NCBI RefSeq assembly: GCF_041381155.1 | Contig: NC_091134.1 | Coordinates: 64,038,902 to 64,102,901, forward strand | Length of the DNA: 64,000 nt | Reading direction: 5' to 3' | Origin: Argopecten irradians | Taxonomy: Eukaryota; Mollusca; Bivalvia; Pectinida; Pectinidae | Part shown: one piece after another, positions 21,038-30,631 of the stretch | Position numbering within the stretch: the first letter of the stretch is position 1 | Layout of the letters: every line of letters begins with the position of its first letter | Notes under the pieces: model-generated | What the model was told of the DNA's origin: nothing | What the model saw: the letters and a program-made list of their open reading frames with translations, nothing else | Databases searched by the model: none | Translations under genes and position numbers: made by a program

Positions 21038-22195
21038 CTATGGCCGTCCCCGTCCCATAGGTGCTTTTCCGTTTAAATGACGACTCCTGTTAGGGTATTG
21101 ACCTCTGCGCTGATGATCTAGTCTAACCTTACAACCAAGTTGTAAATGTCCATATTGGCCACAACGCCAACACTGAGGTTCAGAACGCTCATCACCTTTT
21201 GATTCACCTCTAGACTCGTGCTCACTTGTCTTATTCTTTTGTGGTGGCTGATACTTATACTTGTTCGGGTTCCTCTGTGTGGAATTCCATGACTTCACTT
21301 CAGATGTAAGCTGTTTTACCATCCCCTCCAGTTTATCTAACCGGCTCTCTTCAGATGTAGTACCACTTATCATCTTCGTAGTTGCTGTTTTAGTGCTGCT
21401 ACTCATAGCCTTCTCCACCTTCAGTTCTGACTCTAATCTTCTCAATTCCACCTTCAACTCATTGTAGTCCTTTATCAGCTCATACTTAGTAGCAGATCTT
21501 TCCTTCAAGGGTGACTGAAGTCCCTTCCAAACACGGCTATGTAACATCTGGTTACGCTTCTCTCTGGGCAACATTTCACATCTGGAAACTTTCATAAGAA
21601 TGTCCTCTAATCTGCAGCTCCATGATGCTACATCTTCTCCTTCCTCTTGGTGGGCACTAAAGAATTTAGCAAGTAATGCCTCCTGATCCTCAGCTATTCC
21701 ATAATTAGTCTCCAGGTGAGTAAGTAAGTCGTTGATAGATGCTTGAGGTCCAAGTCGCATTGCTATCATTCCAGCATTCCCACGTAAAGAGCTCCTAATA
21801 ACACGTAACACCACTTCCCTAGAAATAGAGGCGTCTCGTAGTAAACATTCCACATCATATTTCCACAACTCATATGGAATTTCTGCCTTTGACGTAGGAT
21901 CTCCACTGAAGAATGGTAACCGAGGAGGCTGAGTTATGATGTGTTCCTTAGTATGAGAAGATGAAGCTCCAGCATTTGGTTCCTGGGCTGGCTCCATCTT
22001 AGGACGTGCTCCAGACGATGCTACATAATCAAACATCCATTGCTTAAAAGTCTCTGCTGAGTCAAACTGTGGACTTATCTTCATCTCCTTGAAAACACTT
22101 GCCATCTTTTCCAACTGATCCTTCTCCATAGTGAAAATAGAAAATGACAAAATCCAAAATGAAAATTCAACACAGCTGAAAACAAAAGCAATCAA
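21038..22195 (-). CDS. gag: Gypsy gag protein with one CCHC zinc knuckle
   Basis: A 385-codon open frame. The middle (about residues 90-220) has the helical, tryptophan-containing profile of a Gypsy capsid (YELWKYDVECLL, VASWSCRLEDIL). Near residue 340 there is a single zinc knuckle, CWRCGQYGHLQLGC, in a basic region, which binds the element RNA. The frame ends in an Arg/Gly-rich tail just before the pol frame. The first 22 residues are hydrophobic; MEKDQLEKMASVF at about residue 23 may be the real start. Confidence 0.9.
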   Translation of the reverse strand: MIAFVFSCVEFSFWILSFSIFTMEKDQLEKMASVFKEMKISPQFDSAETFKQWMFDYVASSGARPKMEPAQEPNAGASSSHTKEHIITQPPRLPFFSGDPTSKAEIPYELWKYDVECLLRDASISREVVLRVIRSSLRGNAGMIAMRLGPQASINDLLTHLETNYGIAEDQEALLAKFFSAHQEEGEDVASWSCRLEDILMKVSRCEMLPREKRNQMLHSRVWKGLQSPLKERSATKYELIKDYNELKVELRRLESELKVEKAMSSSTKTATTKMISGTTSEESRLDKLEGMVKQLTSEVKSWNSTQRNPNKYKYQPPQKNKTSEHESRGESKGDERSEPQCWRCGQYGHLQLGCKVRLDHQRRGQYPNRSRHLNGKAPMGRGRP

Positions 22196-23676
22196 TATGG
22201 AAAAAATAAATAAAAAAAAACAAGTATAAATTTTATGAGTAACTAATAAACAAAATAAGGCTGAAATGCGAACAAAAATAAAGAAGTATAGTTCTTAAGT
22301 AAACAAAGAGAAAAACATGTAAAAGTATCCAACACTGCAATCCAATGGTAATATTTATAAACACTACAGACCGACAGAAACAGTTCACCTGCAAAGTAAC
22401 ACAACACTTGATAGGTAATGATCGAAACTCTCAATGTAATTACAAGTGCAAGTACATACCCATCTGTTGTATATATATCACAAAGCAACAGATATGAAGG
22501 TTTCAACTCAGTATATAGAGTATAAGCGGACAAGAATAAACTACAAACAATAAATGATATGAATTAAAGACTCATTATCTACCCAGTACTAAGTGTGCGA
22601 CCTACAATGTAAATAAATACCCGGGTTAGTAAACATGTAAACACACAACTCAACCAACACTAAACACAATACACAAAGAAATATTCAAAATATACATGCA
22701 ACACACAACGACGAGTAACACCCAATGTCTACCCCCATAGGTCAGTGTCACATGTCTTCAAATAGTAAATATTTCTGTAACCAATATAATCTAAATTTAC
22801 AAGTCTATTTCTAGCTATCTTATCTACTGTAATAAATATGTACTAATATTTTATAATTACAGTTATTTTAGATGAAATAATAATGCAACTTTCAAAGTAA
22901 ATTCCTATATCGAGATAGTATATAGCAATAAATGATATTTTTTTTTACTAAAATACAACAAAACAGCAGAATTTAAGGAGAAGTCACTTTTTCATAAAAT
23001 GTCACAAAATCCACGGATCCGGAAGTGCGAAAATCCAAACCGGAAGTCGTTGTAGTTGTAGAAAATGGAAAATCGGCAAAGTCCAATCCGATTAACAAGT
23101 CAATCTTGAATGATCGCGAACATCTAGGCCTAGCGTTGAAACAGTTGTACATGTACTCGCAAACAAAAATTGTCACAGCTGTGTATCACAGTATAAAGTT
23201 ATTTTGTCAAATCTCAGCACCTCAAACGTTCAAGGATTACAGTATCAAGCGAATGTCAGGAAAGGATAGAACAACTTAGTAAAATATTCCATGCGACACA
23301 TCTCCAGTCTGTCTATGGAACGAAATCAGTAATCACATTCACTGTCTATCGAGTGTACTGGACCGTAACACAGTTGGTGGTACACATATGGAAATATACG
23401 GCAGTTCTCATAATAACAATAGATTCACAGGTTTATGAGTTACCTGATTATGTCACAGTGTCACCGCTCGCACTGAATTATCATTCAGGAGTTGGTTGTT
23501 CTTGTTTACATCCCTGCCACTGTCAACCACGTGAATGTAGAGCGGAAGTGTGTAGACCAGAAACATAGGGGTCGTAGTAATATCCGGAGAAAACGTCAGA
23601 CCGTACCGGATTATCCGGAACAGCGGGTATACACTGTCGGCGTTCAAGTACTATCTTCTGATCTCCAGAAATGAAC
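22196..23676 (-). other. Long untranslated leader of the Gypsy element
   Basis: About 1.5 kb lies between the primer-binding site and gag. It contains only short ORFs of no recognisable type. The leader is longer than in many Gypsy families and could contain packaging signals. Confidence 0.6.
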
Positions 23677-23693
23677 ATCTACATGGGCGCCAT
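23677..23693 (-). other. Primer-binding site of the Gypsy element
   Basis: In element orientation, TGGCGCCCATGTAGATG starts one base after the 5' LTR. The leading TGG pairs with the CCA end of a tRNA; TGGCGCC resembles sites used with lysine tRNA in other elements, but the rest does not, so the tRNA is not assigned. Confidence 0.8.
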
Positions 23694-24214
23694 TGTAAAA
23701 TTGAGGGAAATAACAAACTCGGTCTTGATTCCTTCTGGTCTTTATTGGTAGCTGGTCGCACCAGAATATGGTATAAAGACCCTATAAACAGATTAATAAA
23801 AACTATTGTATAAACTGTAGAATCTTTGATTGTATAATCTATATATCAAAACTACTCTACAACCAGAATAAATAATTATAGATAATTCACACATGTATCA
23901 TTCAATTAATAAGAGTATCTGAATCAATTCATCTTAAAATATACTATAAATAAAACACCTACCTTGACAATGGGTCAAGGGTCTAATGAAAATACGTAGT
24001 AATCTAAATCACGTCCGTCTGGTCGTAAGTCCAATCCCCTTTTTCCTTTCCCCGCCAAAACAGGACAAAGACAATGACAATGACCACAAAACAGAAACGA
24101 GACAATACAAGGACACAACAACTGACTACGTCACACAGGTAAACTGGACACACGTACACAGGTATACACAACTAGTGACCAACGAAACGAATTAGTAAAA
24201 ACCACCCTGTTACA
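23694..24214 (-). repeat. 5' LTR of the Gypsy element
   Basis: 521 bp and apparently identical to the LTR at 15756-16276, including the same 69-codon chance ORF. Confidence 0.93.
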
Positions 24215-25107
24215 CATCAACATTCATCACTTACAGACTCAACGGATTTGGAAATACCTGATGCAGTCTAATGCCAGGGGAAACGTGTTATATTTTCATC
24301 TCCGAAGAGGATCCACGATCAACACTCAACTTATATTTAACATTTTTAAATGGAACTCTGACATTCATTATATATATTTTTCTCAGCCTTGTTGTGCGAG
24401 ATTTCATTGTTGATTTCAAGATGGTTGTACATCGTTTTCAACACTCATTAACTTTCATCACGTGACGGCATATTGATAAACATTTATATATCTGCGTTGG
24501 ACATTTTTAAAGTTGTTTTTATATGTTGAGTACTGTGTTTTCATACTCTTAATGCGGAAGTCTACGTAATGTGGCATTATAGGGAAAAGTTTAATTTTTA
24601 GAAATTTTATAATCTATTATATCAAATTATTACTAATTTGATTTAATTTATAACATAATGACGAATGTGGCATTATAGGGAAAAGTTTAAGTTAAATATA
24701 TTATTTGTAAACTGTACATATCTTTAACCCATGTCTGTAAATGTGGCCTAGCCTTAGGGACCTGTCGTCGTGTCGCGTAACATGTTGTCGAGACATTGAT
24801 GAAAGCTATTTAACCAAACAGTTACACATGACTATGATTTATCATGTCTGCTAATGATGTAACTTAGAATGACTCTGTGATTAACATTGATTTATAGATA
24901 TTACTCAACACAAACATGTAGGGCTATTAAACGGCAAGCAAACCATGCATAGAGTGTCAACTTTCCCCCAGTATTCGACCATGACTACTGGGCCATACTT
25001 TGCCATGCAGAATAAAGTACTGAAACCACAACTCAGCATTTGACTTATACTCAACTTTACCCTACACCATATACATCATCGACATAAAAAGACACAAAGA
25101 AAAAGAA
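24215..25107. other. Non-coding stretch with a 26-bp direct repeat
   Basis: AATGTGGCATTATAGGGAAA occurs at about 24568 and again at about 24664, extended by AGTTTAA in both. Nothing else was recognised. Confidence 0.5.
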
Positions 25108-25900
25108 TACTTCATTTGTAATGCCAAGTCATGTTCTGAATACAGGTTCATTGTTTCTTCTCTGAAGGAATGAGAATATATATACCTCTAATTCCCCTAT
25201 ATTGGGCCCCGCCCCTCCTGCCCCCGGGGGGGTCAGAGCCAAAATTTACACAAGTTCTGTTCCCTTTTCCCAAGGATTTTTGTGGCCAAATTTGGTTACA
25301 ATCCATGCAGAGCTCTATGACTAATAGCGATTTATAGGATTTACCTCTATTTCCCCTATTGGGCCCCGCCTCTCCTGCCCCCGGGGGGTCAGAGCCAAAA
25401 TTTATACAAGTTCTGTTCCCCTTCCCCCAAGGATGTTTGTGGCCAAATTTGGTTACATTCCATGAAGAACTCTAGGACAAGTAGTGATTTAAAGGATTTA
25501 CCTCTATTTCCCCTATTGGGCCCCACCCCTCCTGCCCCTGGGGGGTCAGAGCCAAAATTTATACAAACTCTGTTCTTATTCCCCCAAGGATGTTTGTGGC
25601 CAAATTTGGTTACATTCCATGCAGACTAGTTGTGATTTAAAGGATTTACCTTTATTTCCCCTATTGGGCCCCACCCCTCCTGCCCCCGGGGGGTCAGAGC
25701 CAAAATTTATACAAGTTCTGTTCCCCTTCCCCCAAGGATGTTTGTGGCCAAATTTGGTTACATTCCATGCAGAACTCTAGGACTAGTAGCGATTTAAAGG
25801 AAATGTTGACGGACAGACGGACGCCGACGGACGACGGACGACGGACGCCGCGCCATGACATAAGCTCACCGGCCATTCGGGCCAGGTGAGCTAAAAATGT
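25108..25900 (+). mobile_element. Second pearl-like element, short form
   Basis: Starts with TTTGTAATGCCAAGTCATG, which matches the 5' block of the element at 8924 but lacks the AAGAGGCC opener. It carries about four ~157-bp monomers, then a GACGGACGACGG microsatellite and the same 3' hairpin (AGCTCACC...GGTGAGCT). The same family with 4 instead of 14 monomers shows that core copy number is variable. An A run follows at about 25932-25950. Confidence 0.75.
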
Positions 25901-26220
25901 GTCATGTCTTGGCACATTATTAAAGGAAAGCAAAAAAAAAAAAAAAAAAATAAATTATTTACTTCTTTCACCAAAGACTACATTTTTTGTCAAAAATCCA
26001 AATGACTTTTTACTGGTATAATGTTTGAAGATAAACTTACACAATTAATCTAAACTGAGTTCTGTTTTATATGAGTGCAAAATGCTATCTTAAATACTAC
26101 TAAAGAATGCTTATTCCTTTAAAACGGGGGGGTAAAAAGCCAGTCGGGGGGGTAAAAAGCTAGGCCTTAGTTCAAGCGTACTTCCTGCAAAACCGTTGAC
26201 AATAGTCCTTGAACCCTTAC

Positions 26221-26391
26221 TTGCATCAGCAATCAGCACGCGGAATGTTCTTACATGAACGGTAACATTTTTCTCTGTGCTTCTTGTACCTACTTTCGGT
26301 TTGAATACTACCGGGACTCCTCGGAATTTTTCTATGACGAAGTTCTTTGCGGATGTACAATTTATGAAAATAAGGAACATGCCTTCGAAGT
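26221..26391 (-). CDS. Possible internal exon, unknown gene
   Basis: On the minus strand a 171-bp block is bounded by an acceptor (CTATATTTAG|ACTTCG) and a donor (GATGCAA|GTAAGGG). One frame is open throughout and reads FEGMFLIFINCTSAKNFVIE, KFRGVPVVFKPKVGTRSTEK, then NVTVHVRTFRVLIADA. The mix of residues looks like real protein rather than random AT-rich translation. I do not recognise the family, and the neighbouring exons are not found. It could also be a relic of a transposon gene. Confidence 0.35.
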
Positions 26392-27003
26392 CTAAATATA
26401 GGTATCAACTAAAAAACACTATAGTAATGTACAAAAGTATATTCGGAAAACAAATCATAAATTTAACCAAAATATTTGAACGTTGAACATACAAATGAAT
26501 AGATTTTTACCTTAATTCGTATCCTAACGGCAAATAAAAATAAACCATTTTCGTTCACGATGCACTTCCGGAGGAACCAAAAATTTTAATCTCTAAGCCG
26601 ATTTGTTTTCTTAATCGAAACATCAAATCATCCAAATTAGATGTACCAATTATTTTTATGATATATTTTATTTACCGGTATTTTATGCATGATTCAAAAC
26701 AAGGTTTTCCCACTTATCAAAAAAGGTGATCAAAAAATGGCGTAAGCAGACCGCTCTTCAGTAATATGCTACCTCATTTTGGTAAGTGGGTCTACACGCG
26801 TTAGGACTTACAGCAGGTGCCTCCTAAATATGTGCACATACATTGAAAATGAGGTAATATTTGTTACACTATTTGTTCTATATTAAAACCATTCATTGCA
26901 TGAAGAAAATCATGTCGTCTCCATCAGATTAGTTCAATCACACAAAAAGTTGCAAGGGACATTTGGTTAAAGCACAGGCGTCTGCTTCTGGTTGTGTAGA
27001 GGA
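26392..27003. other. Non-coding stretch
   Basis: AT-rich sequence without a convincing ORF or repeat. Confidence 0.4.
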
Positions 27004-28004
27004 TTAAGGTTCATGTAATGGCTTTAAACAGTGATATTTTGCAAGCCTAAAACGCATTACTGTGCTGCAATTGAACAGAACTAATTTCATTAATTGTTGG
27101 TATATACCCTGGCTAACTGTCAGTCTTACTGTTGATATGTAATTTGTGGAGCTGCGTGTAAAATACAGTAAAATATGAGAAAAAATGTATATTTCTGGAG
27201 AAGACATAAAACTCGTGTGAATTGCATTGATGGAACCAAATAATCATGCCATCGTGTTCAGTTGTGAATATGCCAGGTACTCCAACAGTTTGTTTGGCAA
27301 AATCGGACCAGTAAATAGCGCAGGAGCTTAGTGTAGTAAATGCAAATGGCTGCTATAAATGGCGGATCGAAAATATCGCATATAAGAAGCCATCTCAATT
27401 GATACAAATGTTTTTATAGACACCAAAAGGTACTCTGAACATAACAAGAAGACTCTTCACGAACAAAATAGTTCAAACAATCTGTTTGGGGCGAAAAATG
27501 CAAATTTCCGGAAAGAGCCTCAAAGTCCACATTTTAACTATTTTTTTCGTAAATATTTTTCTTGTCATGTTCAGAGTACCTTATAGTGTATATAAGAGCA
27601 CTTGTATCAATTAAAATATCTTTTTATATGCTATATTTGTGATCCGCCATTTAAAGCAGCCATTTGCATTTACAACAATAGGCTCCTGCGCTATTCGCTG
27701 GTCCGATTTTGCCAAACAAACTGTTGGAGTACCTGGCATAGTCACTACTGAACACGATAGCATGTTTATTTGGTGCCATCCATGCAATTCACACGAGTTC
27801 TATGTCTTCTCCAGAAATATACATTTTTCTCTTATTTTACTGAAATTTACAAGCAGCTTCACAAATTACTTATCAACAGTAAGACTGACAGTTAGCCAGG
27901 GTATATACCAACAATTAATGAAATTAGTTCTGTTCAATTGCAGCACAGTAATGCGTTTTAGGCTTGCAAAATATTACTGGTTAAAGCCATTACATGAACC
28001 TTAA
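27004..28004. mobile_element. Long foldback element flanked by TTAA
   Basis: The arms, about 27008-27480 and 27540-28000, are inverted copies of each other with only scattered changes, and are separated by about 60 bp. The ends read TTAA-GGTTCATGTAATGGC on both sides, and TTAA at 27004-27007 and 28001-28004 would be the target duplication, as in piggyBac-type insertion. Mirror ORFs on opposite strands (27004-27207 minus, 27639-28004 plus) are the same arm sequence read from each side and are not genes. Length 993 bp, no transposase. Confidence 0.85.
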
Positions 28005-28212
28005 TGTTATGAGTTGGTGGATGGGGCGGGTTATCCAAGGGAGTTTGGATTTGTGTGTCATGTGCTTGGTGGGTATGTTTTTGTCTATGGATTTGTTTAG
28101 TGCTGTTTTGAAGCAGTGCCAGATCTCCTCTATGGTGTCGTTAGATCGGTCGTCCAGTTGTATATTTAATTGCTCAAGATAAGTTTTTATGTTATCCCAG
28201 TTGGCTTTATTG

Positions 28213-29103
28213 TAACCCGAGATACTCTGGCCCTGACACCAGACTTAGACATTATGACAGATAGATGTCTGGCGTAGGCCCATCCTCGATACTCCAGGGC
28301 TTCCGATCACTTACGATCTCTACACCCCTGGACTATCTCATAGTGAAATTGAAGGCAGCTCAGCGGAAAACATTTGACCAATCACAGGCTAGCAAAGATT
28401 TCCTTTGAAGACTACAGAGAGAGCGATGCCTAACATCTAAGCCACACAGTCAACCACAGTGTACCGTTATACGGCTCTTTTGATGTACATCAAATGACTA
28501 AATTACCTGTTCTATTCTGTTGCCTCCAGTTTTACTATGAGATAGTCCAGGGGTGTAGAGATCGAAAGTGATCGGAACCCCTGGAGTATCGAGGATGGCG
28601 TAGGCCCAGAGCGCAGTAGTACTCGAAAACCTGGAATAAGCCGACACCGTTTGGTATCGGGCCAGGTCATCTCCGATTCAGCTACTTACAAAATATTACC
28701 ACCGAGAATCGCCACTTACCTTTGTCTTTTCAACAAATGAATAATTTATCTACTCATAGCCATCAATTTCATCTCGCATGCACGTTCTATTGTGTCAACA
28801 CAGTAGTTTCTTTTCCGCAACTTTAAATTTCCCTCGTCGTCGTCACCATTTTCTCGTAGTATGCAAATCACCTTTAATCTCGACGGATTGCTATATTTGG
28901 GTAGATATAATATTCATTTGTTGAATAGACTAAGGTTAGTGGTGCTTCTCGGTGGTCGGTCTGAATCGGAAATGACCTGGCCCGATACCAAACGGTGTCG
29001 GCTTATTCCAGGTTTTCGAGTACTACTGCGCTCTGGCCCTAAGCCAGACATCTATCTGTCATAATGTCTAAGTCTGGTTTCAGGGCCAGAGTATCTCGGG
29101 CTA
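28213..29103. mobile_element. MITE with ~142-bp inverted repeats and 9-bp target duplication (Mutator-like)
   Basis: The ends TAACCCGAGATACTCTGGCC and TAGCCCGAGATACTCTGGCC are inverted copies. The 9-bp GCTTTATTG flanks it at 28204-28212 and 29104-29112. The left arm is interrupted by another element (28281-28597) and resumes as AGAGCGCAGTAGTACTCG to about 28680; the right arm (28961-29103) is continuous. Nine-base duplications with long inverted ends suggest the Mutator superfamily. No transposase is present. Confidence 0.85.
28281..28597. mobile_element. Second MITE nested inside the first, 9-bp target duplication
   Basis: 317 bp with inverted ends of about 67 bp (CATCCTCGATACTCCAGGG...CACCCCTGGACTATCTCATA on both sides). 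GCGTAGGCC flanks it at 28272-28280 and 28598-28606. The undisturbed other arm of the outer MITE shows the empty site, confirming the boundaries. Confidence 0.85.
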
Positions 29104-29565
29104 GCTTTATTGTAGAGGAGAATGTCTCTAAGTGGTCTTCTGATCTTTTTTAGTCTGATGTCAATTTCGGTGTAAACGTTGTCATGGTCTGATTTTCCTA
29201 GTGGTGGTAATATTAATATTTCTTGTTTGTTGATGATGGATGGCCTAGCTATTAGTTAGTTTTAGGTCTAATATGTGTTCGCCACGGAGGGGGGGAAGCT
29301 GTCGTTTGAGTGAGGGACTTGTCATTGATGATGTTAAGTAAGTGTTGGTGTATTTTAGGTTGTGGTGTGCTTGGGATGGTGGTGTTGGTGTGCCAGTCTC
29401 TATGGGGTAAGTTGAAGTCTCCACTGATGTATGTAATTGTTTTGACCTATTCTAGCTGTTTATGGAGTCTTCGAGGTGTTTGATTGATTTTCCCTTGTCT
29501 GAGGGAGGTGTGTAGTATGCGGCTACTGTTAGGTTATGCGAATGAGTTGGTATTTATTTATCCCT

Positions 29566-30116
29566 TGGCAGTCAACATGATACCAAATGTTGCAGGTGTC
29601 ACAACACACTGCATTTGATTTCTATGTCACTGCCTTCGAGCATGTGCCACATTCAATGCATGTGCATTCAAAAATAAACTCTATCACATGTACACCACCA
29701 TACAGGGCACCGCTTTGATCACAGGAACTCAAGATCGACGAGATGAATTTACTGACTTGTTACAAACCTCCATACATTTAAATCAGAAAAAAGATTTCAA
29801 TATGAAAATGGATTGAGAAACGGGCAGTTAAGGCCTATTCGAAGTTCTCTACCAATACTTAGCCGAAAGCTTGAATAATAATGGAGCCAATATACTAAAG
29901 TTATCATTGAAGTATTAATTACCCTAACCCATTTTGATTAAGTTTATTCAGGTGATTTCAGTCTTAACATACTCAAGCAAGCTTAAGCACCACCATGTAG
30001 TCAGTGTTACTTACTAGTTTGGCATTAAAAAGTATTAAACCACATACCTGTGGTGACAGTAGTGCTCGGATATACATGTAATAATATGTACCTGAACATT
30101 GTGATTGATAACACAT
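29566..30116. other. Non-coding stretch
   Basis: No gene or repeat recognised. Confidence 0.4.
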
Positions 30117-30510
30117 GCCTTTTAAAACAGCTTTTAATTTTTAAAACATTTTAATGTAAACAAGATTGATTTTTTTCTGGCGTCGCAAGTTTTTAGCTTA
30201 ACGTAAATACTACACTTATCATCACTTCCTGAACAATTTAATTAAAATGAATTCAACACTAGTTTCAATATTAGTTTATAATGCTGGTCGTCATATTTTT
30301 CCCGCTGTTGTCCCAATTACTGCGCGTTAGTTGACTATCACTGTGCCAGAACAGCAAAATGAATCTTCAGTATAACAGATTAAAAAAGGAAATAATCTAG
30401 TGTTTGTTTGGTCGTTTAACCCCATCTTAGGCCATCAATATAAACTTTATTATGATTAGGTGTTTTTTGAAACTTTTTTTTGTTTTGGAGAGGTAGACTA
30501 ATAGGCCTTT
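30117..30510 (+). mobile_element. MITE, 'AGGCCCACTACC' family, copy 1 (most diverged)
   Basis: It shares words with the copies at 35057 and 37300: TTTTAATTTTTAAAAC, GAACAATTTAATTAAAAT, TAGTTGACTATCACTG and, at the right end, GGAGAGGTAG...AGGCCTTTAA. The left terminus has lost the conserved AGGCCCACTACC. It ends about 120 bp before the coding exon of the 30.6-kb gene. Confidence 0.65.
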
Positions 30511-30631
30511 AATCAACTTTGGATAAAATACAGTGGACCAGATAACAGAGTACCCCATAAATTTATAGTAATTAACATTGTTTTACCTGTGTGTAAATGT
30601 ATATGCTGATTCCAGTCATTTTTCATTTTAG

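Larger units (their letters stand above)
15756..24214 (-). mobile_element. Ty3/Gypsy (Metaviridae) LTR retrotransposon, apparently whole and young
   Basis: An 8,459-bp element on the minus strand. In its own direction it has the 5' LTR (24214-23694), a primer-binding site, a ~1.5-kb leader, gag (22195-21038), pol (20915-16698), a polypurine tract and the 3' LTR (16276-15756). No env is present. Both long frames are open and I see no break in either. The two LTRs are the same length and appear identical over 521 bp, which implies a very recent insertion or recent gene conversion. The five bases outside each end (TATTG on the left, CATCA on the right) do not match, so no target duplication is visible. 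It lies within an older gag-like fossil. Confidence 0.93.
28005..29565 (-). mobile_element. LINE fragment (endonuclease part) hosting nested transposons
   Basis: The minus strand in pieces reads AAYYTPPSDKGKSIKHLEDS, SGDFNLPHRDW, then GKSDHDNVYTEIDIRLKK, RDILLYNKANWDNIKTYLEQ and KLPWITRPIHQLIT. These are the middle and end of an APE endonuclease and the linker of a Jockey/CR1-group LINE. Several frameshifts and stops are present. It is broken by the element at 28213-29103; removing that element and one 9-bp repeat joins LLYNKANW in frame. The left edge meets the TTAA foldback. Confidence 0.75.

Noticed and set aside
27004-28004. ORFs ending in KLVLFNCSTVMRFRLAKY on both strands
   Set aside because: The same inverted-repeat arm read from each side; not two genes.
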